Source: Saccharopolyspora rosea
Lineage (GTDB): Bacteria > Actinomycetota > Actinomycetes > Mycobacteriales > Pseudonocardiaceae
Assembly (NCBI RefSeq): GCF_025643595.1
Contig: NZ_CP102826.1
Span: forward strand, 4,030,001-4,094,000
Direction of reading: 5' to 3'
Length of the DNA stretch: 64,000 nucleotides
Under the pieces are notes generated by a model that worked only from the letters and a program-made list of their open reading frames with translations, made no database searches and was not told the origin of the DNA. Shown one piece after another: positions 39,691-47,394 of the stretch. The position numbers were made by a program, and so were the translations under genes. Within the stretch, counting starts at the first letter, position 1. The number at the start of each line of letters is the position of its first letter.

Positions 39691-40158
39691 GAGCCTGTCT
39701 TTGAACTTGGTTCCGGCGGGGCGTGGTAAGCGGCGTGAGCCGCTTTCTCTTTCGGTGAGTACGCAAGCAACCGGCACCGCCGCGGGTTCTCAGCGGCCGT
39801 CTCGCGAGGACAGCCCCGACGCTGTGTATTTGGGCATACATGAGTCGGGGCTCCCGGAGCCGAGACGGCCGCTGAGTGCCTGTCTTTGAACTTGGTCCGG
39901 AACCCGCGTGGCAAGCGGCGGTAGCCGCTTTCTCTTTCGGTGAGCAGTCTGGCAACCGGCACCGCCGCGGGTTCTCAGCGGTCGTCTCGCGAGGACAGCC
40001 CCTCCGCCGTGTATTGGGCATACATCAGGAGGGGCTTCCGCAGTCGAGACGGCCGCTGAGGTTCCGCTACCGGCGCCGCCTCGCAAAACGAGTTCGAAGA
40101 CAGGCTCTGAGAGGTTCCGCTCCCGGCACCGCCACGCACAGCACTTCCGAAACGCTCT
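39691..40158. mobile_element. MITE copy 6: one long-form MITE nested inside another
   Basis: The outer copy begins with GAGCCTGTCTTTGAACTTGG (39691) and is interrupted at its internal TGA (39873-39875). The inner copy runs from GTGCCTGTCTTTGAACTTGG (39876) to GAGTTCGAAGACAGGCTC (ends 40107), followed by the duplicated TGA (40108-40110). The outer copy's decayed right end (GGTTCCGCTCCCGGCACCGCC, ending near 40158) follows. Both carry the AAGCGGC-GCCGCTT hairpin with TCTCTTT downstream on the plus strand, and a central double hairpin: outer arms CAGCGGCCGTCTCG/CGAGACGGCCGCTG; inner arms AGCCCCGAC/GTCGGGGCT in the outer copy and AGCCCCTCC/GGAGGGGCT in the inner copy. It fills the convergent junction between the TagB/F-like and STAND genes. 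Confidence 0.85.
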
Positions 40159-42216
40159 CTAGCCGTCGAGCCCGTCCCGACGCGCCCGGACCCGTTCGGC
40201 CTGGGGCAGGAATCCCCACGTCCGGTTGATCGCCTCGGCCCGGCCGTAGTGCTCGGCAGCCGCGGCGCGGTCACCGGCCGCCTCGGCCCACTCGCCGAGC
40301 GCGGACCACGCCTGCGCTTCGAGGAAAGCCCCCCGCTTCGCTGACCGCGCGTGCTCCAGAGCAGCGTCCAGGTCGGTCCGCGCCGCGTCGAGCTGCCGCA
40401 GTTCGACGCGCCGCATTCCGCGCCACAGCCGGGTTTTCGCGAGGTTCTCCGGTTCGGACTCGGCGAAGGAGCGCTCGGCCTCGTCCAGCAGCTCGACCGC
40501 GGCGGACGCCTCGGCCACCGACCCCAAGTGCATGCGCGCCAGTGCCAACCGCCGCTCGTCATCGATCTCCCGGGCCATGGCGAGGTTGCGTTCGAGCAGC
40601 TCGCGCGCCTCGTCGACCTTGCCCAGCTCCCGCTCGACCAGCCCGAGCGACTCGACGGCCGTGGCCTCCAGGTCGCGCGGCCCGTGCGCGCGGGCCAGCT
40701 CCACCGCGTCCGAGAGCACCTCCGCGGCCTTGTCCAGATCTCCCCGGTGCCGCAACGCGAACCCGCGCTGCACCAGCGCGAGTCCCCGCGCGAACGGCAT
40801 GTCGTGGGCGGCGGCGACGTCCGCGGCGTCCTGGTTGACCGCGTCCATGTCGTCCAGGTGCTTGGCCCGGTCCTGGTAGGGCCACAGGGCGACCGCCAAC
40901 CGGCACGCGTCGACGTCGCCGTCGGCGGCCAGCCGCGCCGCGAGCGCCCGCAGCGCGACCCGCTCGGACTCCAGCCACGCCTCCGGATCCGCGGGCGGGT
41001 CGCCGAGGGACAACTGCGGCCACAGTCGCTCCAGCCACCCGCGCCCGGGCCGCACGGCGTGCCCGGCGGCCAACGCGCCCCGCAGGTAGAACTCCTCGAA
41101 GCGGCGCCGGATCCCCGGCGCCTCGCCCCCGCAGTGCGTCCGCGAGTGGTCGCGGACCAGCCCGAACACGAAGTACCGGTCCGAGGTCTGCTGCACCAGT
41201 CGCGCGTCCACGAGCTCGTCGAGGCGGTCGCGCACGTCGTCGGCGTCCTCGCCGAGCGCCGCGACCAGCGCCTCCACCCCGACGTCCCCGCTGCCCGGGT
41301 GCTGGCCGAACGCGGCGTAGAGGCGCCGCGTCCGCTCGTCGAGCCGCGCCACCGCGGTGTTGAGCACCGACGTCACCGACAGGTCCTCGTCGCGGGAGAG
41401 CACGGCGAGCCGCCGCTCCTCCCGGGACAGGTCCCGCACCAGCCGCGCGACCGGCCAGTCCGGACGCTGCGCCAGCAGCGCGCCGCACACGCACAGCGCG
41501 ATCGTCGAGCCGTCGCACAGTCCGACCAGCGCGTCGAACTCCTCCGGCTCCGCTCCCGGCCGGGGATCCCGCTCACCGAGGATGCGTCTCAGCAACAGCC
41601 GCGCGGACTCCGGCGACATGGGGTCGAGTTCGACGAACCGAGCCGTCTCGTCCACTCGCAGCGCGCCCAGCGGGGCGGCGGCGGTCACCAGCAGCGCGGA
41701 TCCGCCGAAGCCCGGCCGCAGCGCGCGCACCTGGGCGGCGGTGACGGCGTCATCGACCACCACCGCCACGCGCTTGCCGGTGGTCCACGACCGGAACCAG
41801 TCGGAACGAGCGTGGTAGCTCTCCGGCACCTCCTCGCGCCGGTAGCCGACCGCGACGAGGAAGTCGCGCAGGATCTCGCCCTCCCGCCCGGACTCCGCGC
41901 CCGCGAGCGGCGCGTAGAACAGCCCGTCCGGGTAGTGCCCGCGGTGCTGATCGATCCACTGGTACGCGGTCGCGCTCTTGCCACCGCCCGGCGGTCCCTG
42001 CACGACGACGACCGGGCAGTGCCGGTCGCCGTCCTCGCCGGGGCGCAACGCCTCGGCGATCTCGGCGAGCTGGCGTTCGTTGTTCGTGTAGACCCGGGTC
42101 GGCGGTGGGACGAGCTGGGGCGGCGGCTTCGGCTGGTCGGGCGGGTGGATGTGCACGTCGCCTCCGATCTGCCCGGCCTGCACGACGCTGTGCGCGCGGC
42201 CGTCGAAGCGGTTCAT
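40159..42216 (-). CDS. STAND NTPase (NB-ARC) with C-terminal TPR-like repeats
   Basis: The protein has 685 residues. A short N-terminal motif (SVVQAGQIGGDVHIH) typical of actinobacterial NB-ARC proteins precedes the NTPase: Walker A GPPGGGKSA (74-82), Walker B RVAVVVDDA (about 149-157), and the ARC/winged-helix region LYAAFGQHPG. TPR-like helices occupy about 430-680 (RGDLDKAAEVLSDAVELA, GKVDEARELLERNLAMA). STAND proteins switch on ligand sensing and serve as regulators or in antiphage defence and cell death. No effector domain or obvious partner is encoded next to it, so its role is open. A GAGGGGG site precedes the ATG. Confidence 0.85.
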   Translation of the reverse strand: MNRFDGRAHSVVQAGQIGGDVHIHPPDQPKPPPQLVPPPTRVYTNNERQLAEIAEALRPGEDGDRHCPVVVVQGPPGGGKSATAYQWIDQHRGHYPDGLFYAPLAGAESGREGEILRDFLVAVGYRREEVPESYHARSDWFRSWTTGKRVAVVVDDAVTAAQVRALRPGFGGSALLVTAAAPLGALRVDETARFVELDPMSPESARLLLRRILGERDPRPGAEPEEFDALVGLCDGSTIALCVCGALLAQRPDWPVARLVRDLSREERRLAVLSRDEDLSVTSVLNTAVARLDERTRRLYAAFGQHPGSGDVGVEALVAALGEDADDVRDRLDELVDARLVQQTSDRYFVFGLVRDHSRTHCGGEAPGIRRRFEEFYLRGALAAGHAVRPGRGWLERLWPQLSLGDPPADPEAWLESERVALRALAARLAADGDVDACRLAVALWPYQDRAKHLDDMDAVNQDAADVAAAHDMPFARGLALVQRGFALRHRGDLDKAAEVLSDAVELARAHGPRDLEATAVESLGLVERELGKVDEARELLERNLAMAREIDDERRLALARMHLGSVAEASAAVELLDEAERSFAESEPENLAKTRLWRGMRRVELRQLDAARTDLDAALEHARSAKRGAFLEAQAWSALGEWAEAAGDRAAAAEHYGRAEAINRTWGFLPQAERVRARRDGLDG

Positions 42217-42288
42217 CGCCGTGTCCCCCTCGTCGCGAAGATCACCGCGGGCCAGCCTAACGCTTCGTGATCGCCGCGAGCCAGCACG

Positions 42289-43203
42289 TCACGGCTCGCC
42301 GCGGACCTCCCGCAGCGGGGGCCGATCGCCGGGAGGGACGTCGTGCACGCGCGGGAGCCACCGCCCGCTGCTCTGCCGGAACTGCCACAGCGGGGCGGAG
42401 CCCGCCGTCGGGTGGCCGCAGCGCGCGAGTGCGGCCGCGGTCACCTCCCGCGCCATCGCGCCCAGCCGCGCGAGCCCGTGGTGCCGGTGGTCCCGCACCC
42501 CCAGGTTGACTTGCGCGATCCCGTCCAGGCCGTACCGGGTGTGGGCGTCGAGCAGCAGTCCGATGTCGATGCCGTAACCGCCCGCGAACGGCACCGACTC
42601 CAGGAATTCGCGCCGCGCCGCGTACTCGCCGCCCAGCGGCTGCACCACGCCGCGCAGCTCGGGGCGCAGCGCCGCCAGCAGCGGACGAGCGACCAGCTCG
42701 GTCACCCGCCCGCCGTGCTCGTCGCCCTTCCCGGGCGGACGGCGGTAGAAACCCTTGACCAGCACGGGTTTCTGCTCGGTCAGCAGCGGTCCCAGCAGCG
42801 CGGGCGCGAAGCCGGGGTCCGGGTCGACGAGGTCGGCGTCGAGGAAGACGACGAGGTCGCCGGTGGTTGCGGCCAGCGACCGCCACAGCACCTCGCCCTT
42901 GCCCGGGCGGGGTGGGACGCCGGGCAGCACGTCCTCGCGGGCGACCACCCGGGCACCGGCGCGACGGGCGACGCGGGCGGTGTCGTCGGTGGACCCGGAG
43001 TCGACCACCACCACCTCGTCCACCAGAGAACCCGCCCCGGCCAGCACCGATGCCACCACGGATCCGACGGTGGCCTGCTCGTCGAGCGCGGGCAGCACGA
43101 CGCTCACCGACCGCCCGGCCTTGGCCTCCACCAGCTCCCCGACCGACCACGGAGCCCGCTGCCAGGTCCGCTCCGCGAACCACTCCCCGACCTCGTCGGT
43201 CAC
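42289..43203 (-). CDS. gpgS: Glucosyl-3-phosphoglycerate synthase-like GT81
   Basis: The protein has 304 residues from the GTG at 43203 (GGGAGGAGGG site); upstream in-frame sequence looks non-coding. GpgS features are SVVLPALDEQATVGSVV, PGKGEVLWRSL, the DxD-type FLDADLVDP, the phosphoglycerate loop QPLGGEYAARRE and GYGIDIGLLLDAH. The enzyme makes glucosyl-3-phosphoglycerate from UDP-glucose and 3-phosphoglycerate, the first step to glucosylglycerate and methylglucose polysaccharides. The matching phosphatase is not in the window. Confidence 0.88.
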   Translation of the reverse strand: MTDEVGEWFAERTWQRAPWSVGELVEAKAGRSVSVVLPALDEQATVGSVVASVLAGAGSLVDEVVVVDSGSTDDTARVARRAGARVVAREDVLPGVPPRPGKGEVLWRSLAATTGDLVVFLDADLVDPDPGFAPALLGPLLTEQKPVLVKGFYRRPPGKGDEHGGRVTELVARPLLAALRPELRGVVQPLGGEYAARREFLESVPFAGGYGIDIGLLLDAHTRYGLDGIAQVNLGVRDHRHHGLARLGAMAREVTAAALARCGHPTAGSAPLWQFRQSSGRWLPRVHDVPPGDRPPLREVRGEP

Positions 43204-43354
43204 GACCCTCCTCCCGGACGTCCTGCGATCGGCATTCTCCCCACCCGGTCCCGCCGCTCCACAGTGGACCCGCCACCGGCCCTTCCGCCCCGGGCCGCCG
43301 CGTGCCAGGATCTCGGTCATATGGCCTGACCGGGGCTCGGAAGAGGGTGCGCCC

Positions 43355-44006
43355 ATGTTCAACGTCGAACAGGTCCGGCTCGCCGGGGCGGACGTCGAGC
43401 TGCCCCGGCTCATCCCGGAGGCCGCGGCGGCGGTGCTCACCGCGGTCCCGGTCGAGTTCGGGCTGGCCGTGGTGGCGAACGCCTACGAGCAGATCGCCCG
43501 GCTGGGACTGCTGCCCGCCCGGGAGCTGCTGGCCCGCGAGGCGGAACTGCTCGTCGAGGCCGAGCGGCTGCTGCCGCGCTTCCTGGTCGGCGACATCGAC
43601 GTGCTGGTCGTGGACGAGATCGGCACGGACATCAGCGGCGCCGGGATGGACCCGAACATCACCGGCCGCACCCCGGCCGGCGCCGAGGGGTTCGGCACGG
43701 TGTCGATCCGCCGGATCGTCGTGCTCGACCTCACCGACCGCACCCGCGGCAACGCCAGCGGGCTCGGCACGGCCGACGTGACCACCCAGCGCTACCTGGA
43801 CCGGGTCGAGTTCGGCTCGTTCTGCACCAACGCACTGACCTCCGGCGTCCTCGAAAGCGCCCGGATCCCCATGGCGCTGGCCGACGACCGGCAGGCGATC
43901 GTCGCCGCGCTGCACACCGCCACGCGGTCCGGGGGACCCGCTCGGCGAACCGCACCACTGGATCTTCGACGCCGACGGCGCGCTGCCCCGGCTCGACCCG
44001 CGTTGA
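43355..44006 (+). pseudogene. Truncated and frameshifted LarA-like (nickel-pincer isomerase, group 22) gene
   Basis: The frame from the ATG at 43355 (GGAAGAGGG site) encodes only the C-terminal half of a lactate-racemase-domain protein: EFGLAVVANAYEQI, VDEIGTDISGAGMDPNITGR, NASGLGTADVTTQRY, NALTSGVLESARIPM. The N-terminal DUF2088 half, which binds the cofactor, is missing. At a run of five G (43931-43935) the frame breaks: with one G fewer it would continue as GDPLGEPHHWIFDADGALP and stop at 44004-44006. Truncation makes it a likely pseudogene; the single-base shift alone could be a homopolymer sequencing error. Confidence 0.7.
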
Positions 44007-44073
44007 CGCCCGCTTTCGCCGGTCCGCGGCGTACTCCACCATGGCGATGCGACCGGTCCCGCTGCGAGGAACC

Positions 44074-44871
44074 ATGTCAGACCAGCACCATCCGCCCGGC
44101 GTGGACACCACCGCGGCCAACCCCGCCCGGATGTACGACCACGCCCTCGGCGGTGTGCACAACTTCGCCGCCGACCGGGAGCACTTCGCCCGGATCCTGC
44201 GCGAGGACCCGGACGCGCGGCTGGTGGTCGCGGCCAACCGCGCCTTACTGCGCCGCGCGGTGCGCTACTGCATGCGCCAGGGCATCGACCAGTTCCTCGA
44301 CCTGGGTTCGGGGATCCCGACGGTCGGCAACGTGCACGAGGCGGCCCACCAGCTCGACCCGAGGTCCCGCGTGGTCTACGTGGACAACGAGCCGGTGACG
44401 GTCGCGCACACCCGCCGCCTGCTGCGCGAGACCGACAACGCGGCGATGGTCGACGCCGACCTGCGGGCCCCGGAGTCCGTGCTGCGGGCGGCCGAGACCC
44501 GGCGCCTGCTCGACCCGGACCGGCCGCTCGCGCTGCTCATGGTCGCGGTGCTGCACTGGGTCACCGACGCCGAGATGCCCGGCCTGCTGCACCGCTACAC
44601 CGACGTCCTGGCGCCCGGCAGCCACCTGGTGATCAGCCACCTCACCGACGACTACCGCCCCGGCCTGATGCGCCGCGTCGGTCGGCTGTTCGAGGAGACC
44701 AGGGCACCGCTGGTCTACCGGTCGCGGACCGAGGTGGCCGACCTGTTCGACGGGTTCGACCTGGTGCCCCCGGGAGTGGTGCACAGCGCGGACTGGCAAG
44801 CCCAGCCCTACGAGCGGCTGCCCGCCCCGGAGCGCTCCAAGACGTGGGCGGCGGTGGGCCGCAAACGCTGA
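44074..44871 (+). CDS. SAM-dependent methyltransferase, DUF574 (Methyltransf_19) family
   Basis: The protein has 265 residues from the ATG at 44074 (GAGGA site); an upstream ATG at 44041 lacks one. Family blocks are DTTAANPARMYDHALGG, FLDLGSGIPTVGNVHEAA (SAM site), VVYVDNEPVTVAHT and AVLHWVTD. This family is greatly expanded in actinomycetes, and its substrates are almost all unknown. Confidence 0.92.
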   Translation: MSDQHHPPGVDTTAANPARMYDHALGGVHNFAADREHFARILREDPDARLVVAANRALLRRAVRYCMRQGIDQFLDLGSGIPTVGNVHEAAHQLDPRSRVVYVDNEPVTVAHTRRLLRETDNAAMVDADLRAPESVLRAAETRRLLDPDRPLALLMVAVLHWVTDAEMPGLLHRYTDVLAPGSHLVISHLTDDYRPGLMRRVGRLFEETRAPLVYRSRTEVADLFDGFDLVPPGVVHSADWQAQPYERLPAPERSKTWAAVGRKR

Positions 44872-44975
44872 GGTCCCACTCGTGCGGACTGCTCTAGAAT
44901 TGACGGATTCCGCCGAATCCCCTTCCCGCACCGGCTTTTCCGGTCTCGGCGAGTTCGAAGGAGGCGAGGACCGCG

Positions 44976-45542
44976 ATGCAGCCTCCCCTGGAGACCGAGC
45001 GGCTGCTCATCCGCGACTGGACCGTGGACGACTCCGACGTGCAGGCCGCGCTGGCGCTCTACGGCCGACCGGAGGTGACCGAATGGCTCACCCCGGCGGT
45101 GTCCAGCGTCGCCGATCTGGCCGCGATGCGGGCCGTCGTGAACGCCTGGACCGAGGCGCAGCCGGATCTCGTGCCGCCGACCGGCAGGTGGGCGATGGAG
45201 CGCCGCGAGGACGGCGTGGTGGTCGGCGGCCTGGTGCTGCGCCAGCTGCCGCCCTACGACCACGAGCTGGAGCTGACCTGGCAGCTGCGCCCCGAGTCGT
45301 GGGGCTACGGCTACGCCACCGAGGCCGCCCGCGCGCTGCTGCGGTGGGCGTTCACCTTCGACATCGACGAGATCTTCGCGCTGGCCCGTCCGGACAACAC
45401 CCGCGCCATCGCCACCGCCGAGCGCATCGGCATGGAGTGGGCGGGCGAGACCACGAAGTACTACGACACGACGCTGCAGGTCTACCGCCTCCGCGGTAGC
45501 GACCTGACCGGGGGCGCGAACCAGGCCGACGTCGAGTACTGA
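44976..45542 (+). CDS. GNAT-family acetyltransferase (RimJ/RimL-like)
   Basis: The protein has 188 residues. ETERLLIRDWTVDD at the N terminus, LTWQLRPESWGYGYATEAARALL (acetyl-CoA loop WGYGYA) and ARPDNTRAIATAERIGMEW are characteristic of RimJ/RimL-type acetyltransferases. Substrate unknown. AAGGAGG lies 12 nt before the ATG. Confidence 0.88.
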   Translation: MQPPLETERLLIRDWTVDDSDVQAALALYGRPEVTEWLTPAVSSVADLAAMRAVVNAWTEAQPDLVPPTGRWAMERREDGVVVGGLVLRQLPPYDHELELTWQLRPESWGYGYATEAARALLRWAFTFDIDEIFALARPDNTRAIATAERIGMEWAGETTKYYDTTLQVYRLRGSDLTGGANQADVEY

Positions 45543-45686
45543 CACGCGCCGTGAGCGGATCGTGATCGGACATGCCGCTGATGGACGACCTGCCGGGCCC
45601 GTCCGCCGATGGGATTCTGGAATGACCGCTGGAACGGCGCGACGCCCGGCCGTCCGCTCCTGACCGGTCCGCACCCGGAGGCCACC

Positions 45687-47186
45687 GTGCCATCTCGATC
45701 TGGACGTCCCGTCGGCGGACGATCGCACTTCCGGCCCCGCTCCCCCCGCCGCCCCGGCCGCGCGACGCACGACAGCTCCGGCACATCGGCCCGAGCGGTG
45801 CTGGCGCTGCTGTCCGCGCTGGTGCTGGTGGTGTCCGGTTACGCGTGGTCGCACTACCGCCAGCTGCTCAACGGCCTGGAGACCAGCGACGTCACCGACG
45901 GCGCGGGAGCCGACGGGGCGACCGACATCCTGCTGGTCGGCATGGACAGCCGCACCGACGCGCACGGCAACCCGCTGCCCGACGACGTGCTGCGGGAACT
46001 GCACGCCGGAGCCAACGACGCGGCCCTGACCGATTCGCTGATCCTGCTGCACATCCCGAACGACGGCAGCGGCGCGGTGGGCTTCTCGTTCCCCCGCGAC
46101 ACCTACACCACGATCCCCGGCGAGGGCCGCCACAAGATCAACTCCGCGTACGGCCGCGGCAAGCAGCGCGCCCGCGATCAGCTGCTCGCCCAGGGCGTGA
46201 CCGACCCGGCCGCCCTGGAGCGGCGCAGCGCGGACGCGGGCCGCAAGTTGCTGGTGCGCACCGTCGAACAGCTCACCGGCGCGTCGGTGGACCACTACGC
46301 CGAGGTGAACCTGCTGGGCTTCGCCCGGATCACCGAGGCGGTCGGCGGCGTGCCGGTGTGCCTGAAGGCCCCGGCGCGCGACGACTACTCGGGGGCGGAC
46401 TTCCACGCCGGGCCGCAGACGGTCTCCGGAGCCGACGCGTTGGCCTTCGTCCGGCAGCGGCACGGCCTGCCGCGCGGCGATCTGGACCGGGTGGTGCGCC
46501 AGCAGGCGTTCCTGGCCGGGCTGGCCCGGTCGGCGCTGTCCACCGGCGTGCTGGCCAACCCGTCGCGGCTGCAATCGCTCATCGGGTCGGTGCAGGAGTC
46601 GATCGTGCTCGACCGCGGCTGGGACGTGATGGCCTTCGCCGAGCGGATGCGCAACGTCGCCGCCGGGGCGCTCCGGTTCACCACGATCCCGATCGAGGAC
46701 CCCGCCTACGACACCCCCGCCGACGGCCAGGCGGTGCTGGTGGACCCGAGCGCGGTGCGGGCGGCGGTCACCCGCACCGCCACCTCGCCGCAAGCGGTGA
46801 CGAGGGCGGCGGCCACCGTCGACGTGCGCAACGCCTCCCGCAACACCGGTCTGGCCCAGCGGGTGCGTTCCGAACTCGCCTCCCACAACATCGCGGTCGG
46901 GGACACCGGCAACACGGCCGCCAGCCCGACGTCGACGGTGCGCTACGCGCCCGGCGCCGAGCAGACCGCGAGGCGCGTCGCCGCGCTCCTGGGCGGGCTG
47001 CCGACCGCCGCGGACAGCTCGCTCGGCGACGGCCGGGTCCGCGTGGTGCTCGGCGCGGACTACCGGGGCCCGGCGGCACCCGGGGTGGCACCGACACCCC
47101 GCGTAGCGCTGGACGGCGGCTTCCACCAACAGTCCTCACCCGATCCGGGGACCATCACGGCGGATGGCATACCGTGCGTGAGCTGA
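45687..47186 (+). CDS. LytR-CpsA-Psr (LCP) family phosphotransferase with LytR_C domain
   Basis: The protein has 499 residues from the GTG at 45687 (GGAGG site); the ATG at 45609 would add 26 residues. A basic cytoplasmic segment and one membrane helix (about 37-56) precede the LCP domain (about 75-260): TDILLVGMDSRTD, LLHIPNDGSGAVGFSFPRDTY, HKINSAYGRGK, YAEVNLLGFARITEAVGGV, AFVRQRH-DLDRVVRQQ. The LytR_C domain occupies about 365-470. LCP enzymes attach lipid-linked glycans such as arabinogalactan to peptidoglycan outside the membrane. It could act on the glycan encoded at 11-30 kb, but nothing beyond proximity shows this. Confidence 0.92.
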   Translation: MPSRSGRPVGGRSHFRPRSPRRPGRATHDSSGTSARAVLALLSALVLVVSGYAWSHYRQLLNGLETSDVTDGAGADGATDILLVGMDSRTDAHGNPLPDDVLRELHAGANDAALTDSLILLHIPNDGSGAVGFSFPRDTYTTIPGEGRHKINSAYGRGKQRARDQLLAQGVTDPAALERRSADAGRKLLVRTVEQLTGASVDHYAEVNLLGFARITEAVGGVPVCLKAPARDDYSGADFHAGPQTVSGADALAFVRQRHGLPRGDLDRVVRQQAFLAGLARSALSTGVLANPSRLQSLIGSVQESIVLDRGWDVMAFAERMRNVAAGALRFTTIPIEDPAYDTPADGQAVLVDPSAVRAAVTRTATSPQAVTRAAATVDVRNASRNTGLAQRVRSELASHNIAVGDTGNTAASPTSTVRYAPGAEQTARRVAALLGGLPTAADSSLGDGRVRVVLGADYRGPAAPGVAPTPRVALDGGFHQQSSPDPGTITADGIPCVS

Positions 47187-47220
47187 ATAGGCGAGTGGAT
47201 CGACGAAACAGAGAGGTACA

Positions 47221-47235
47221 TCACACGTAGTGTGA
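47221..47235. promoter_or_regulatory. Candidate operator TCACACGTAGTGTGA
   Basis: A perfect inverted repeat (6-bp arms, 3-bp centre) lies in an unusually AT-rich spacer (47187-47394), about 160 nt before the MHS transporter start. It looks like a dimeric regulator site; no regulator gene is adjacent. Confidence 0.4.
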
Positions 47236-47394
47236 AATTTATTTCTCGACATTACGGAAAAATCGTACATTTCGGCGCGACGGATTTTCCCTGAGGGAAC
47301 CCAGCGCCTATGGTCCACGTCCAGACTTGACCGATGCGGTCGGCGCGCGCGTCGATCTCGTGGATGAAGGCATTGCGATGTAGGAGTTGATGCA

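Noticed and set aside
35844-39962. A minus-strand open frame of about 1370 codons containing GIRDSGF repeats
   Set aside because: It is antisense to the siderophore-interacting, sigma-factor and TagB/F-like genes, all of which have clear domains. The repeat is only the complement of the microsatellite.
39691-40158. CRISPR or tandem regulatory repeats
   Set aside because: The two similar units are explained by one MITE nested in another with TGA duplications; there are no regular spacers and no cas genes.
43322-44398. A single long gene reading from the LarA-like region into the methyltransferase region
   Set aside because: After the G run the frame loses family similarity and becomes low-complexity, while the methyltransferase has its own start and ribosome site in another frame.
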